Origin: JAOUEA01 sp963797635
GTDB taxonomy: Bacteria > Actinomycetota > UBA4738 > HRBIN12
Direction of reading: 5' to 3'
Assembly (NCBI GenBank): GCA_963797635.1
Contig: CAWCPZ010000011.1
Span: 434,001 to 498,000, forward strand
Length of the DNA: 64,000 nucleotides
The position numbers were made by a program, and so were the translations under genes. Of this stretch, positions 46,118-55,416 are shown piece after piece (position 1 is the first letter of the stretch; the number at the start of each line of letters is the position of its first letter). The notes below the pieces were generated by a model. It made no database searches. It was given only the letters and a program-made list of their open reading frames with translations, and was not told the DNA's origin.

Positions 46118-46783
46118 GTGAACGGGAGGGTGCATCGGGCGCTGGCGCTGTGCGGGCTGATCGGACCGGCCGCCTTCACCGCCGCCTGGGCGCTGGGCAC
46201 GGTCCGCCAACCCGGGTACTCGGTGGCCCACGAGCACATCAGCGGTCTCGCGGCCCCCGACGCCGACAACCCAGCGGTCATGACCGTGGGGTTCCTCGCC
46301 CTCGGCACGGCCACGGTGGGGTTCGCTGCCGCCCTGGAGGAGCGACTGGGGGGCAAGGGGTCGGCCAAGGGATCGGCCAAGGCATCTGCCGGCCTCGGCC
46401 CCGCGCTGATCGGGGCATCGGGCGTGGCGATGGTCGTGGCGGGGCTGTTCCGGCGCGACCGGATGTCCAACCACCCCGAACCCGGCCAGGCTCCGGGCCA
46501 GTCGGGGATCAACGACGTCCACGACGCCGCGTCGGTCGTCGGGGCGCTCACCTCGTCGGTGGGATTGTTCGCCTTGGCGGCCCGGCTCCGGCGCGAACCG
46601 GGCCTCGAGGATCTCGCGCGCCCCACGATGGTGGCGGCCGCCGCCGGGTCGGGGTTGCTCGCGTGGTTCGCACGCGGGGTGACGCGGCCGGGCAACGGAC
46701 TGGTGCAACGCGCCGGCGTCACGATCCCGCTGCTGCTGATGGCACGGCTGGCGATCCGTCTGCTGCGGACCGACGACGGGTAG
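46118..46783 (+). CDS. DUF998 family membrane protein
   Basis: A 221-residue integral membrane protein with about six hydrophobic segments. The first (LALCGLIGPAAFTAAWALG), the DUF998-like HEHISGLAAPDADNP and the later NDVHDAASVVGALTSSVG are recognisable. A low-complexity cytoplasmic loop (KGSAKGSAKASA) looks like a short internal repeat expansion. Function is unknown. It is divergent from the acyltransferase gene and convergent with ribF. Confidence 0.75.
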   Translation: MNGRVHRALALCGLIGPAAFTAAWALGTVRQPGYSVAHEHISGLAAPDADNPAVMTVGFLALGTATVGFAAALEERLGGKGSAKGSAKASAGLGPALIGASGVAMVVAGLFRRDRMSNHPEPGQAPGQSGINDVHDAASVVGALTSSVGLFALAARLRREPGLEDLARPTMVAAAAGSGLLAWFARGVTRPGNGLVQRAGVTIPLLLMARLAIRLLRTDDG

Positions 46784-46784
46784 C

Positions 46785-47720
46785 TCAGGCCGAAGGGTCG
46801 ACGAGCTCGCGGGTGCGTTCGACGTCGACGGCGATCGCCTCGATCAACGCCTCCACCGAGTCGTACTTGATCTCATCGCGCAGGCGCTCCCAGAACTCGA
46901 TCGAGATGGGCTTGCCTCGCAGTTCCTCCCCCTCGAAGTCGAGCAGGAACGCCTCGACGTGCAGCGGCTCCACGCCGAACGTGGGATTGGTGCCGACGTC
47001 GATCGCCGCGGGGTAGCGGAGCCCGTCGACCTCGGCCACGCCGGCGTAGATGCCCTGACCGGGCAGCAGCAGCCGGGGCCACGTGCGCAGGTTCGCGGTG
47101 GGATAGCCCAGCCCCTTGCCACGGCCATGCCCGGAGGTGACCTCGCCGTCCAGCACGAACCGTCGGCCCAACGCCGCGAGCGGCCATGCCAGATCACCGG
47201 CCGACAACGCATCCCGTACCGAGGACGAGGACACCGTTCGGCCGTCCAGCTCGAACAGCGCGACGCCCTCGGCGGTGAGGCCGTAGGGCTCCCCCATCGC
47301 CGGCAGGGTCTCGACGGTGCCCGCCGCCTTGAACCCGAACGTGAAGTTCGCGCCCATCGCCGCGTGCACCGCGTGGATGCCGCCCACCAGCACGTCCCGG
47401 ACGAAGTCCTCGGCCGGGACCCGCGAGAACGCCGCGGTGAACGGGAGCACCACCAGCACGTCGATGCCCATCGCCTCGATCAACGACGCCTTGCGCTCCA
47501 CGGTGGTGAGCAGCCGGGGTTCCTGGCCGGGCGTCAGCACCTCCCGTGGGTGCCGGTCGAACGTGACCGCCACCGACCGGATGCCCCGTTCGCGGGCTCG
47601 CTTCACCGTGGTGGCGAACACCTGTTGGTGTCCCAGATGGACCCCGTCGAAGAACCCGACGGTCACCACCGAGGGCTCGTCGGACAGCGGCAGGGCCTCG
47701 AGGCCTCGCACGATCTCCAT
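46785..47720 (-). CDS. ribF: Bifunctional riboflavin kinase / FAD synthetase
   Basis: RibF converts riboflavin to FMN and FAD. The protein is 311 residues from ATG 47720. The N-terminal FAD synthetase domain has GFFDGVHLGHQQV and GANFTFGFKAAG; the C-terminal riboflavin kinase domain has GHGRGKGLGYPTANL and TNPTFG. A start 11 codons upstream is possible but atypical. It normally lies next to truB in actinobacteria; here a 6.7-kb island separates the two. Confidence 0.95.
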   Translation of the reverse strand: MEIVRGLEALPLSDEPSVVTVGFFDGVHLGHQQVFATTVKRARERGIRSVAVTFDRHPREVLTPGQEPRLLTTVERKASLIEAMGIDVLVVLPFTAAFSRVPAEDFVRDVLVGGIHAVHAAMGANFTFGFKAAGTVETLPAMGEPYGLTAEGVALFELDGRTVSSSSVRDALSAGDLAWPLAALGRRFVLDGEVTSGHGRGKGLGYPTANLRTWPRLLLPGQGIYAGVAEVDGLRYPAAIDVGTNPTFGVEPLHVEAFLLDFEGEELRGKPISIEFWERLRDEIKYDSVEALIEAIAVDVERTRELVDPSA

Positions 47721-47775
47721 GCGCGAGAGCGTACCGAACGCCTCCGGCGCCACCTCGGCGCGGTACGGTGCGCCG

Positions 47776-48688
47776 GTGCGGATCCGAACCGTGGTGCTCG
47801 CGACGATCCTTGCCCTGGTGGCGGCATCCTGCGACCGGAGCGCCGGCGCAGCCCACGACCGCGGTCGGTGACGACGCGATCACCGTGGGCTCGTTCGATT
47901 TCCCCGAGAGCGAGGTGATCGCCGAGATCTATGCCGGCGCGCTGGAGGCCGAGGGGTTCCGGGTGGTCAGGGAACCCGCGATCGGCACGCGCGAGGTGGT
48001 GCTGCCCGCCCTTCAGCTCGGCCTCATCGAGGTCGTGCCCGAGTACGCCGGCAGCGCGCTCACCTTCCTGGGGGGTACCGCGAGCGCCGATCCGGCAGTG
48101 ACGAACGCCCTCCTGGCATCCATCGTTGCCGACCGGGGTCTCACAGCGCTCGAACCTGCTGCGGCCGAGAACCGCAACGGCATGGTGGTGACCGCCGAGA
48201 CGGCCGCCGATCTCGACCTGCGGACCGTCAGCGACCTTGCGCCGTCGGCCGACTCGATGGTCTTCGGCGGACCGCCCGAATGCCCGGAACGCGACTTCTG
48301 TTTGCCCGGACTGGAGACGATCTACGGCCTGCACTTCGAGTCGTTCCTGCCGTTGGACACCGGCGGACCGCTCTCGGCCGACGCGATCCAGCGTGGCACG
48401 GTGGACGTGGGCATGCTCTTCACCACCGACGGGACACTGGCGGGCGACGATCTGGTGCTCCTGCGGGACGATCGTCATCTGCAGCCGGCGGAGTCGGTCA
48501 CGCCGATCGTGCGCGCGGACACCCTGGAGCGGTTCGGCGACCGCGCGCGTTCGGCCCTCGACGCCGTCTCCGAACAGCTCACCACGGAGGACCTGCGCGA
48601 GATGAACGCGTCCATCTCGGCGGGCGCCACGCCCGAGGACGTTGCGGCCACCTGGCTCGAGGACCACGGGCTCGGGGCCGCGGGGTAG
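47776..48688 (+). CDS. Orphan OpuAC-type substrate-binding lipoprotein (one-base frameshift)
   Basis: A protein of about 303 residues. The N terminus from GTG 47776 reads as a lipoprotein signal (RTVVLATILALVAASC). Near 47847 one extra base shifts the frame into APAQPTTAVGDDAITVGSFD, the start of an OpuAC/ProX-like glycine-betaine-binding domain (FPESEVIAEIYAGALEAEG, LQLGLIEVVPEYAGSALTF). No permease or ATPase gene is nearby, so it is an orphan binding protein and the ligand is unproven. It is divergent from ribF with a 55-bp gap. Confidence 0.78.
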
Positions 48689-48703
48689 CATCGGCGCGAG
48701 GAC

Positions 48704-50392
48704 GTGGATACCGGCGAACAGACCACCAGGGAAACCCACGAGCGGCGCAAGCGGCTCCTGGGTCCCGACGCTCGGCGGCGTCCCTCGGGGGAAGCTCCTC
48801 CCCTCCCGCGCGAGATCGGTCGCAGCGGCAAGTTCTGGCTGTTCATGGTGGGCTACTTCGTCGCGACCCTGATCGGCGTCCTGCTCTTCGAACCCATGGC
48901 ACGGCTCTACGAGCGCACCGACACCTCGTTCCTGCACCTGCTCGCCGAGGGGCGCAACGACATCCTCACCGAGATCATGCAGGCGATCGCGCTGTTGTCC
49001 TCTCGCTGGGTGCTCCGGGTCCTGCGGTGGGGCACGATCATCGCCCTCATCGCCACCCGCCGGTGGCGCCATCTGTTCGTGTTCCTGGGGGCGCTGATCA
49101 CCGAGGAGGTCGTGGCCTACCTGTTGACCTTGGTGATCCACCGGCCCAGGCCGCTCGGGGTCGAGATCCTCGCCCCGTGGCAAGGGTTCTCGATGCCGTC
49201 GCGTCCCATGGCCAGCCTCGCCGTCACGTTGGTGGGCATGGCCTACTCGCTGATCCCGCACGGGCGGTATCGCGACGCCGCGAAATGGGCGATCGCCGGC
49301 GTCCTGGTCGGCGTCGGGATCGCCCGCCTCTACCTCGGGGTGGAAGCGGCCAGCGCGTGCGTCTTCGGCGGGGTCCTCGGCGTGGCGATCGGCCTGACGG
49401 CCTTCCGGTGGTTCACGCCCAACGACGTGTTCCCGGTCACCTACAAGAAGGGCAAGGCCGCCCACCTCGACGTCGGCGGGATGCGCGGCGAAGCCATCGT
49501 GACCGCCGTGAGGGACCAGCTCGGCTACCGGGTTCTCGACATCCAACCGGTGGGCCTGGCGGGTTCGGGAGGCTCGACCCCACTGCGCCTCAAGGTCCGG
49601 TCCGAGGACGGCGGCCCCGAGCGGCAACTGTTCGCCAAGCTCTATGCGCAGAACCACGTTCGCGCCGACCGTTGGTACAAGATCGGACGCACGATCCTCT
49701 ACGGCGCCCTCGAGGACGAGACCCCGTTCGGCACGGTGCGACGCTTCGTGGAGTACGAGGACTACGCGCTGCGGCTGATGTACGACCTCGAGCTGCCGGT
49801 GCCCACGCCCTACGGCATCGTCGAGATCACGCCGGAGCGCGAGTACATGATCGTGATGGAGTTCTTCGACGACGCGGTGGAGATCGGCGAGGCCGAGGTC
49901 GACGACGGCGTGATCGAACAAGGACTGCGGCTCGTGCGCGAGATGTGGGACGAGGGCCTCGCTCACCGGGACATCAAGCCGGCCAACCTCATGGTGCGCG
50001 ACGGCCAGTTGAAGCTGATCGACGTCTTCTTCGTCCAGGTTCGACCGTCACCGTGGCGCCAAGCCGTCGACCTGGCGAACATGATGATGGTGCTCGCCCT
50101 GCGCTCGGACGCGCCGCGCGTGTACGAACACGCGGTCGGGATGTTCTCGCCCGACGAGATCGCCGAGGCGTTCGCGGCGACCAGGGGCGTCGCGAGCCCC
50201 ACGCAGCTGCGCTCCATGATGAAGGAGGACGGCCGCGACCTGCTCGAGGAGTTCCGGGCGCTCGCTCCGGACCGCGACGAGGTCCGCATCCAGCGGTGGA
50301 GCCTCCGGCGGGTGGGCCTGACCGTCACGGCGCTGCTGGCGGCCCTGTTCGCGCTGGGGCTGATCGTGACCAACTGGGCGGTGTTCGCATGA
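48704..50392 (+). CDS. Fusion of degenerate PAP2 membrane domain and kinase-like domain (paralogue 1)
   Basis: A 562-residue protein. Residues 40-235 form a multi-helix PAP2-like domain whose active site is degraded: the usual PSGH is PSRP (165-168), and in ARLYLGVEAASA (207-218) the catalytic His is Glu214 and the final Asp is Ala218. Residues about 275-520 resemble a RIO/eukaryotic-like kinase, with Lys312 (FAKLY), catalytic loop HRDIKPAN (421-428) and metal Asp440 (LIDV, replacing DFG). A final transmembrane helix spans about 537-560. The kinase thus looks competent while the phosphatase does not. The start is GTG. It is coupled to the following lipoprotein gene (ATGA). A second copy lies at 52892. 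Confidence 0.82.
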   Translation: MDTGEQTTRETHERRKRLLGPDARRRPSGEAPPLPREIGRSGKFWLFMVGYFVATLIGVLLFEPMARLYERTDTSFLHLLAEGRNDILTEIMQAIALLSSRWVLRVLRWGTIIALIATRRWRHLFVFLGALITEEVVAYLLTLVIHRPRPLGVEILAPWQGFSMPSRPMASLAVTLVGMAYSLIPHGRYRDAAKWAIAGVLVGVGIARLYLGVEAASACVFGGVLGVAIGLTAFRWFTPNDVFPVTYKKGKAAHLDVGGMRGEAIVTAVRDQLGYRVLDIQPVGLAGSGGSTPLRLKVRSEDGGPERQLFAKLYAQNHVRADRWYKIGRTILYGALEDETPFGTVRRFVEYEDYALRLMYDLELPVPTPYGIVEITPEREYMIVMEFFDDAVEIGEAEVDDGVIEQGLRLVREMWDEGLAHRDIKPANLMVRDGQLKLIDVFFVQVRPSPWRQAVDLANMMMVLALRSDAPRVYEHAVGMFSPDEIAEAFAATRGVASPTQLRSMMKEDGRDLLEEFRALAPDRDEVRIQRWSLRRVGLTVTALLAALFALGLIVTNWAVFA

Positions 50393-50961
50393 GGTGGCGG
50401 TCGGCGCTCGTGGTCCTCGCACTCGTCTCGGCGGGCCCTGCCTGCACCGGTGGCGGCGGCGAGGACATGCCGGTGTGCTCGGACCCCGAAGCCCAGGTGC
50501 TCGTGCTCGAGGCGCAGTCGGTGCCGTCGGCGACACGGCTGCCGTGTGTCGCCGAGCTCCCGCCGGGGTGGCGGTTCGGCGGCTCCCTGATCAAGGACAC
50601 CGAGACCACCCTGTGGCTGGACAGCGACCGCGCCGGCGTCCACGCGCTCCAGGTCACGATGAGCGCCTCGTGCGACATCTCCTCGGCCGTGCCGGTGCCT
50701 CCCGCGGCCGACGAGGTGGGCATGACGGTCTACCAGGAGCCCAAGACCCTCGAACCCGGCTTCACCGGCTGGCGCTACCTGGTATTCGAGGGGGGCTGCA
50801 TCATCCACGAGTACACGTTCGCCGACGGGACCGAGCCCACCCTCGTGATCGAGGCCGACCTCGCGATCTCGACGGTCGCCCGCCGTGACATCGTCGCCCA
50901 CGTCCAGGATTCCTTGGACCTCACCCTGTGCGGGGCCGAGGCGCCGCCGTGCGTGGGGTAG
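50389..50961 (+). CDS. Putative lipoprotein of the PAP2-kinase island
   Basis: A 190-residue protein with an N-terminal signal (RSALVVLALVSAGPAC, then TGGGGED). The lipobox is imperfect because of the Pro before Ala-Cys, so secretion is secure but lipidation less so. Several Cys in the mature part (PVCSDPE, LPCVAEL, SASCDIS, GGCIIHE, LTLCGAE, PPCVG) could form disulfides. No known family is recognised. The start overlaps the stop of the PAP2-kinase fusion, pointing to joint function. Confidence 0.7.
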   Translation: MRWRSALVVLALVSAGPACTGGGGEDMPVCSDPEAQVLVLEAQSVPSATRLPCVAELPPGWRFGGSLIKDTETTLWLDSDRAGVHALQVTMSASCDISSAVPVPPAADEVGMTVYQEPKTLEPGFTGWRYLVFEGGCIIHEYTFADGTEPTLVIEADLAISTVARRDIVAHVQDSLDLTLCGAEAPPCVG

Positions 50962-50974
50962 GCTGCCCCGGCCC

Positions 50975-51687
50975 ATGCTGACCAACCACCGCCGCGCGCT
51001 GCGCTTCTCGCTGGCACTCTTGGTGGCGATGGTGTTCATGCTGATCGCGGTGGGTCGCCATCCCGAGTTCGAGGCCCCGAAGACCACGCTGGCCTTCGTC
51101 GGGAACTTCGACGAGAGCGTCTACCACTGGATGGACGACATCCGGAACGCGTTCCTCACCGGGCTGTTCCGGTTCCTCAACGTCGCGGGCGGCGGGAAGG
51201 TCACGATCCCGCTGCGCGATCATCGTGACCCTGCTGTTGTTGTTCACGCGCCGGTTCCGCGCCATGTTCGCCTTCATCCTGACGTGGGCGGCCTCCGAAG
51301 CCCTGCTCACGTGGTTCAAGATCTTCTTCCATCGGGGGCGGCCGCCGATGCCGCTCGTGGAAACCGTGGGCTTCTCGTTCCCGTCGGGCCATGCGGTGGC
51401 CGGCGCGGCGATCGCCGTGGCCTTGGTCCTGGTCGCCTTCCCGCCCGGACCGCGCCGGCTGCAAGTGGGAACGGGGCGCCATGGCGTTCGCGTTCCTGAT
51501 GGGGTTCTCGCGGGTCTACCTCAACGCGCACTGGTTCTCCGACGTGGTGGCGGGGGTGCTGCTCGGTGCCGGCATCGCGATCGGCTCGGCGGCGCTGGTG
51601 ACCGAGATCGCGAACCTGCTCGAGGCCCGCAAACCCGCGAGCAAGGCCGAGCCGCCGCAGGATCCGCTCGACCCGGTGCTGGACTAG
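50975..51687 (+). CDS. PAP2-family phosphatase with intact active site (two one-base frameshifts)
   Basis: An integral membrane phosphatase of about 236 residues. All three catalytic motifs are present: K-x6-RP in KIFFHRGRP, PSGH in FSFPSGHAVAG, and SR-x5-H-x3-D in SRVYLNAHWFSDV. Such enzymes dephosphorylate phosphatidate, undecaprenyl diphosphate or similar lipids. Frames shift near 51215 (extra C before GCGATC) and near 51466 (CAAGTGG for CAGTGG). Its end overlaps by four bases the end of the convergent LPG_synthase_TM gene. It is probably the active partner of the two degenerate PAP2-kinase proteins. Confidence 0.8.
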
Positions 51688-52823
51688 ACCGCGGCCGCGC
51701 TCGTCGCTTCCGGTGTCGCCGGCACGTCCTTGCGCCAGTCCTTCTTCGCACGCCAGACGAGGTAGGTGAAGGCGCCGATCGGGATCTGGATGCCGTAGGT
51801 CAGTGCACGGAAGATCAGCACGGCCGCCACCACCGCTGCCTTCTCGCTCTCAGGCAGGCCGGCGGCGAGCCCGCCGATGTAGCCCAGGTCGATCACGCCC
51901 ACGCCGCCCGGCGTGACCGGCACGGCCGAGAGCAGCCGGCTGAAGGAGAACACGGCCAGCACCTTCGCCGTGCTGACGTCGGCCTCGGAGATGCCCATGG
52001 CCCGAAGCGCCAGCAGCAGGACGAGGAACAACGCGAGCTGACTCGCGATCGTGGTGACCGTCAGCCGGATCCACCGCAGCCGCACCAGCCCGATCGTGTC
52101 GCGCCGGAACTTGACCGCGCGCTCGCCCATGTCGGACTTCGGTTCCTTGTGGAACAGCCGCAGGATCGCCGCCGTCATCCGCCCGATGCCGTTGCCGATC
52201 GAGCGGGCCAGCCGCTCGCTCGCGAAGATGGCGGCGAGCAGCCCGACCGCGATCGCCAGGACCACGACGCCGACGATCGCCGCGGTGATGAACGCCGAAC
52301 TGCTCTGCCCGGTGATCACCAGGATGGCGATCGAGAGCACCGGCAGCGCCAGCTTCACGAAGATGTTCCAGATCCCGGTGACGCCCACATACAGCGCGAC
52401 GTTCGTCCCCGTGAACCCCCAGGAATGCAGGATCTCGTAGGTCAGGCCCACCGCGATGGCGCCGCCGCCGGGGAGGGTGTTCGCCACGGACGTGGTCGTC
52501 TGCGTCAGCACGGCGGCGGGCCACAGGCGCAACCCGGGCAGCGCCGCCATGTTCGCCAGCCAGTAGGTGAACAGGTTCAGGATCATGGCGCCGGTCAGCA
52601 CGAGGAGCTCCAGGCCGGTCATGGACTGGAACGCCTTCCACACGGCGCTGTAGTCGGCCACCTTGGGGATCGCGAACACGAAGATGCCGATCACGATCGC
52701 CGCCGAGATCGCACCCTCGATGATCGTGCGGGTGAGGGAGCGCTTCTTCTTGGGTTCCTCCGCGGCGGGCGGCTCCCCCGGCGTCGGGGTCTCGCTCACG
52801 GCATCGGTGCGGCCCTCGTCCAT
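51684..52823 (-). CDS. LPG_synthase_TM/UPF0104-type polytopic membrane protein
   Basis: A 379-residue protein with about eight transmembrane helices and the family motifs ANTLPGGGAIAVGLTYEIL and VPVTPGGVGVIDLGYIGG. It resembles the membrane (flippase) half of MprF/AglD proteins without the lysyl-transferase domain. The N terminus is a short acidic then Lys-rich cytoplasmic tail. The start at 52823 is chosen because upstream residues are low-complexity and overlap the divergent promoter. It probably flips or binds a lipid, in line with the surrounding PAP2 genes. Confidence 0.8.
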   Translation of the reverse strand: MDEGRTDAVSETPTPGEPPAAEEPKKKRSLTRTIIEGAISAAIVIGIFVFAIPKVADYSAVWKAFQSMTGLELLVLTGAMILNLFTYWLANMAALPGLRLWPAAVLTQTTTSVANTLPGGGAIAVGLTYEILHSWGFTGTNVALYVGVTGIWNIFVKLALPVLSIAILVITGQSSSAFITAAIVGVVVLAIAVGLLAAIFASERLARSIGNGIGRMTAAILRLFHKEPKSDMGERAVKFRRDTIGLVRLRWIRLTVTTIASQLALFLVLLLALRAMGISEADVSTAKVLAVFSFSRLLSAVPVTPGGVGVIDLGYIGGLAAGLPESEKAAVVAAVLIFRALTYGIQIPIGAFTYLVWRAKKDWRKDVPATPEATSAAAV

Positions 52824-52891
52824 GCGCGGAGGATATACCCGCCGACTCCGGAGGGTCGCTCGGACCCCGTGCACCGGATAGGCTGCCCCGC

Positions 52892-54512
52892 ATGCAGACC
52901 ACCGCCCACCGAACCCGCCGGCCCTCGGGCGACCCACCACCGCTGCCGCGCGACACCCATGCCACGGGCTGGCTGTGGGCGTCGCTGGCCGTCGTGCTCG
53001 TCGGGATCGGGCTCGCCTTCATCCTGACGAACGACCCGGATCTGCACGAGTTCGGCAGCAACGTCCTGGAATGGTTCGCGGATCTGCGCACGTCCTGGCT
53101 CACGCAGGTCGCGAAGGTCGTGGTCCTGATCTCCTCGTTCGGCGCCGTGCAGCTGTTGCGGCTCGGGATCGCCGGGGCGCTGGTCGCGACGAAGCGGTTC
53201 CGCCACCTCGTCGTCGCGCTGGTGTCGTTCGTGCTCGTGGACTGGCTCGTGCTGACGTTCCTCTCCCAGCAGCGTCCCGCCCCCGGTGTGAGCGTGCTGG
53301 CGGACAGCGGCAACTACACGTTCCCGTCCTGGTACGTCACGGCGTTCGCGATCACGGTGTTCGCGATGCCGTTCGTGCTGGCGCCGGCCGGCCGGACCCG
53401 GAAGCGAGCGATGACGGCGGCATGGATCGCGGTGATCCTGGTGTGCCTGGCCCGCCTCTACCTGGGCATCGACTACCCGACGAACGTCGCGTACGCCGCC
53501 GTGCTCTGCTGGGTGCTGTCGGAGGCCCTCTACCGCTGGTTCGTGCCCGATGAATCGTTCCCGGTGAGCTACGCGAAAGGCGGCAAGGCGGCCCACCTGG
53601 ACCTGAGCGGCGCCCGTGGCGAGGCGGTCAAGACGCGCGATGGCGAGCCAGCTCGGGTTCGACGTCGCCGAGGTCAAGCCGTTCGGGCTCGCGGGCTCCG
53701 GAGGCTCCTCGCCGCTGCTCATGACGATGACCGACGGCACCCGCGTGTTCGGCAAGATCTACGCCACGAGCCACGTGCGCGCCGACCGCTGGTACCGGGT
53801 GGGACGCACGATCATGTACGGCAAGCTCGAAGACGAGACGCCGTTCTCGTCGGTCCGCCGGCTCGCCGAGTACGAGGACTACGCGCTGCGCGTGCTGGCG
53901 ATGAACGGCGTGAAGGTGGCGCAGACCTGGGGCATCGTGGAGCTCACGCCCAACCGGGAGTACATGCTCGTGACCGGCTTCTTCGAGGATTCGAAGAACC
54001 TCGGGGACTCCGAGGTGGACGACACGATCATCGACGAAGGGCTCCAGCTGATCCGCCAGTTCTGGGACATCGGTGTCGCGCACCGCGACGTGAAGCCCGC
54101 GAACCTGCTGGTGCAGCGGGGTCACCTCCAGCTGGTCGACGTGTCGGGCCTCGAGTGCCGGCCCACGCCGTGGCGCCAAGCCGTCGACCTGGCGAACATG
54201 ATGCTGACCCTGGCGCTGCAGTCCGACCCCGATCGGGTCTATCAGCGGGCGACGGCGTTCTTCACCCCCGACGAGATCGCCGAAGCGTTCGCCTGCGCCG
54301 AGGGCATGGCGATCCCCACCGAACTCTCGGGCCGGCTGAAGCAGGACCCGCGCCCGATCATGCAACGGTTCAAGGAACTCGCCCCCGCCCACGCCCCGGT
54401 CTCGATCCAGCGGTGGAGCTTCCAGCGGATCGCGCTCACCGCCGCGGTCGTGCTGGGATCGCTCATCCTGCTCGCGATGTCGATCAACTCGCTGTTCGCC
54501 GGGCTGAAGTAG
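52892..54512 (+). CDS. Fusion of degenerate PAP2 membrane domain and kinase-like domain (paralogue 2, one-base frameshift)
   Basis: A protein of about 539 residues paralogous along its length to the gene at 48704. The PAP2-like part also lacks catalytic residues: PSWY (145-148) replaces PSGH, and in ARLYLGIDYPTN (187-198) Asp194 replaces His and Asn198 replaces Asp. The kinase part keeps FGKIYA, HRDVKPANLLV and LQLVDV. A frame break near 53636 (ACGCGCGATG, expected ACGGCGATG) is one extra base; the paralogue aligns across it. A C-terminal membrane helix is present (VVLGSLILLAMSINSLF). Shared blocks such as GLAGSGGS, HVRADRWY, GRTI.YG.LEDETPF and PWRQAVDLANMM suggest a specialised kinase subfamily. 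Confidence 0.8.
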
Positions 54513-54527
54513 GCGCGACCCGACGAC

Positions 54528-55416
54528 TCAGTCGGTCCCGGGGTCGTTCGACCCCGCGGGGGCCAGGACCACCAAGGGGACCGCCTTCGTGCCGGCGTCC
54601 TCGTAGATGCCCAGCGTGCGACCGTCGGGTGCGACGACCGAGAACGGACCGGCGAGGCCGGACGGCGCAAGGATCCTGCCGTGGGAGACCGCGATCGCCT
54701 CTTCGTCCTCGACGTTCCATCGCGGGAGGTGCGCCACCGCCTGCTCCAACGACAGCGGCGGGCCGGGTTCCTCGGGCGGCCTCGCGTCCTCGACGTGGAA
54801 CCCACCGATCGCGGTGCGTCGAAGCCTCGTGAGGTGGGCGCCGCATCCGAGCTCCTCGCCCACGTCGGCCGCCAGGACCCGGACGTAGGTGCCGCCGCCG
54901 CAGACCGCGAGGAAGTCGACGTCGTCGCCGTGGCGTCCCGTCATCTCGAAGGTGTCGACGTGGACCGGCCGAGCGTCGGCCTCGGAGCTCCTCGCCCGCC
55001 CGGGCGGCTTCGTACAGCTTCCTGCCACCGACCTTGACGGCCGAGTAGGCGGGCGGGCGCTGGAGCAGATCGCCCGTCTGCCCAGTCATCGCCGCCCGAA
55101 CCTGGTCATCGTCGGCCTCCACGGGCGCCGTGCGGATGACGTCACCGTCGGCGTCCAGGGTGGTGGTCGCGACCCCCAGGCGGAACGTGCCCTCGTAGGT
55201 CTTGGCCTGATCGCCGAGGAACCGCAGGAGCCGGGTGGCCCGGCCGACGCCCATGACCAGCAGGCCGGTCGCCATCGGATCGAGGGTGCCCGCGTGCCCG
55301 ACCTTCTTCGTTCCCAGCGCGCGTCGCACCGTCGCCACCGCGTCGTGGGACGTGATCCCCTGCGGCTTGTCGATCAGCAGGAACCCGTCGGGGCCCCCGG
55401 GTCCCGGGGAGGTCAC
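54528..55416 (-). CDS. truB: tRNA pseudouridine-55 synthase (one-base frameshift)
   Basis: TruB makes pseudouridine 55 in the T loop of tRNA. The N-terminal frame has GFLLIDKPQGITSHDAV and the catalytic Asp in GHAGTLDPMATGLL. The C-terminal frame, joined by removing one extra base near 54985, has GGGTYVRVLAADVGEELG and HLTRLRRTAIGGF followed by a PUA-like end. The total is about 295 residues. It overlaps the upstream DHH gene by four bases. Confidence 0.92.

Noticed and set aside
47776..54512. Prophage or insertion-sequence origin of the island
   Set aside because: No integrase, transposase, terminal repeats or tRNA attachment site is visible, and base composition matches the surroundings.
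54541..54556. Hairpin GGGGTCGTTCGACCCC as a shared terminator between PAP2-kinase 2 and truB
   Set aside because: It lies inside the end of the truB coding region and has no U tract, so termination there would truncate truB; it is probably incidental.
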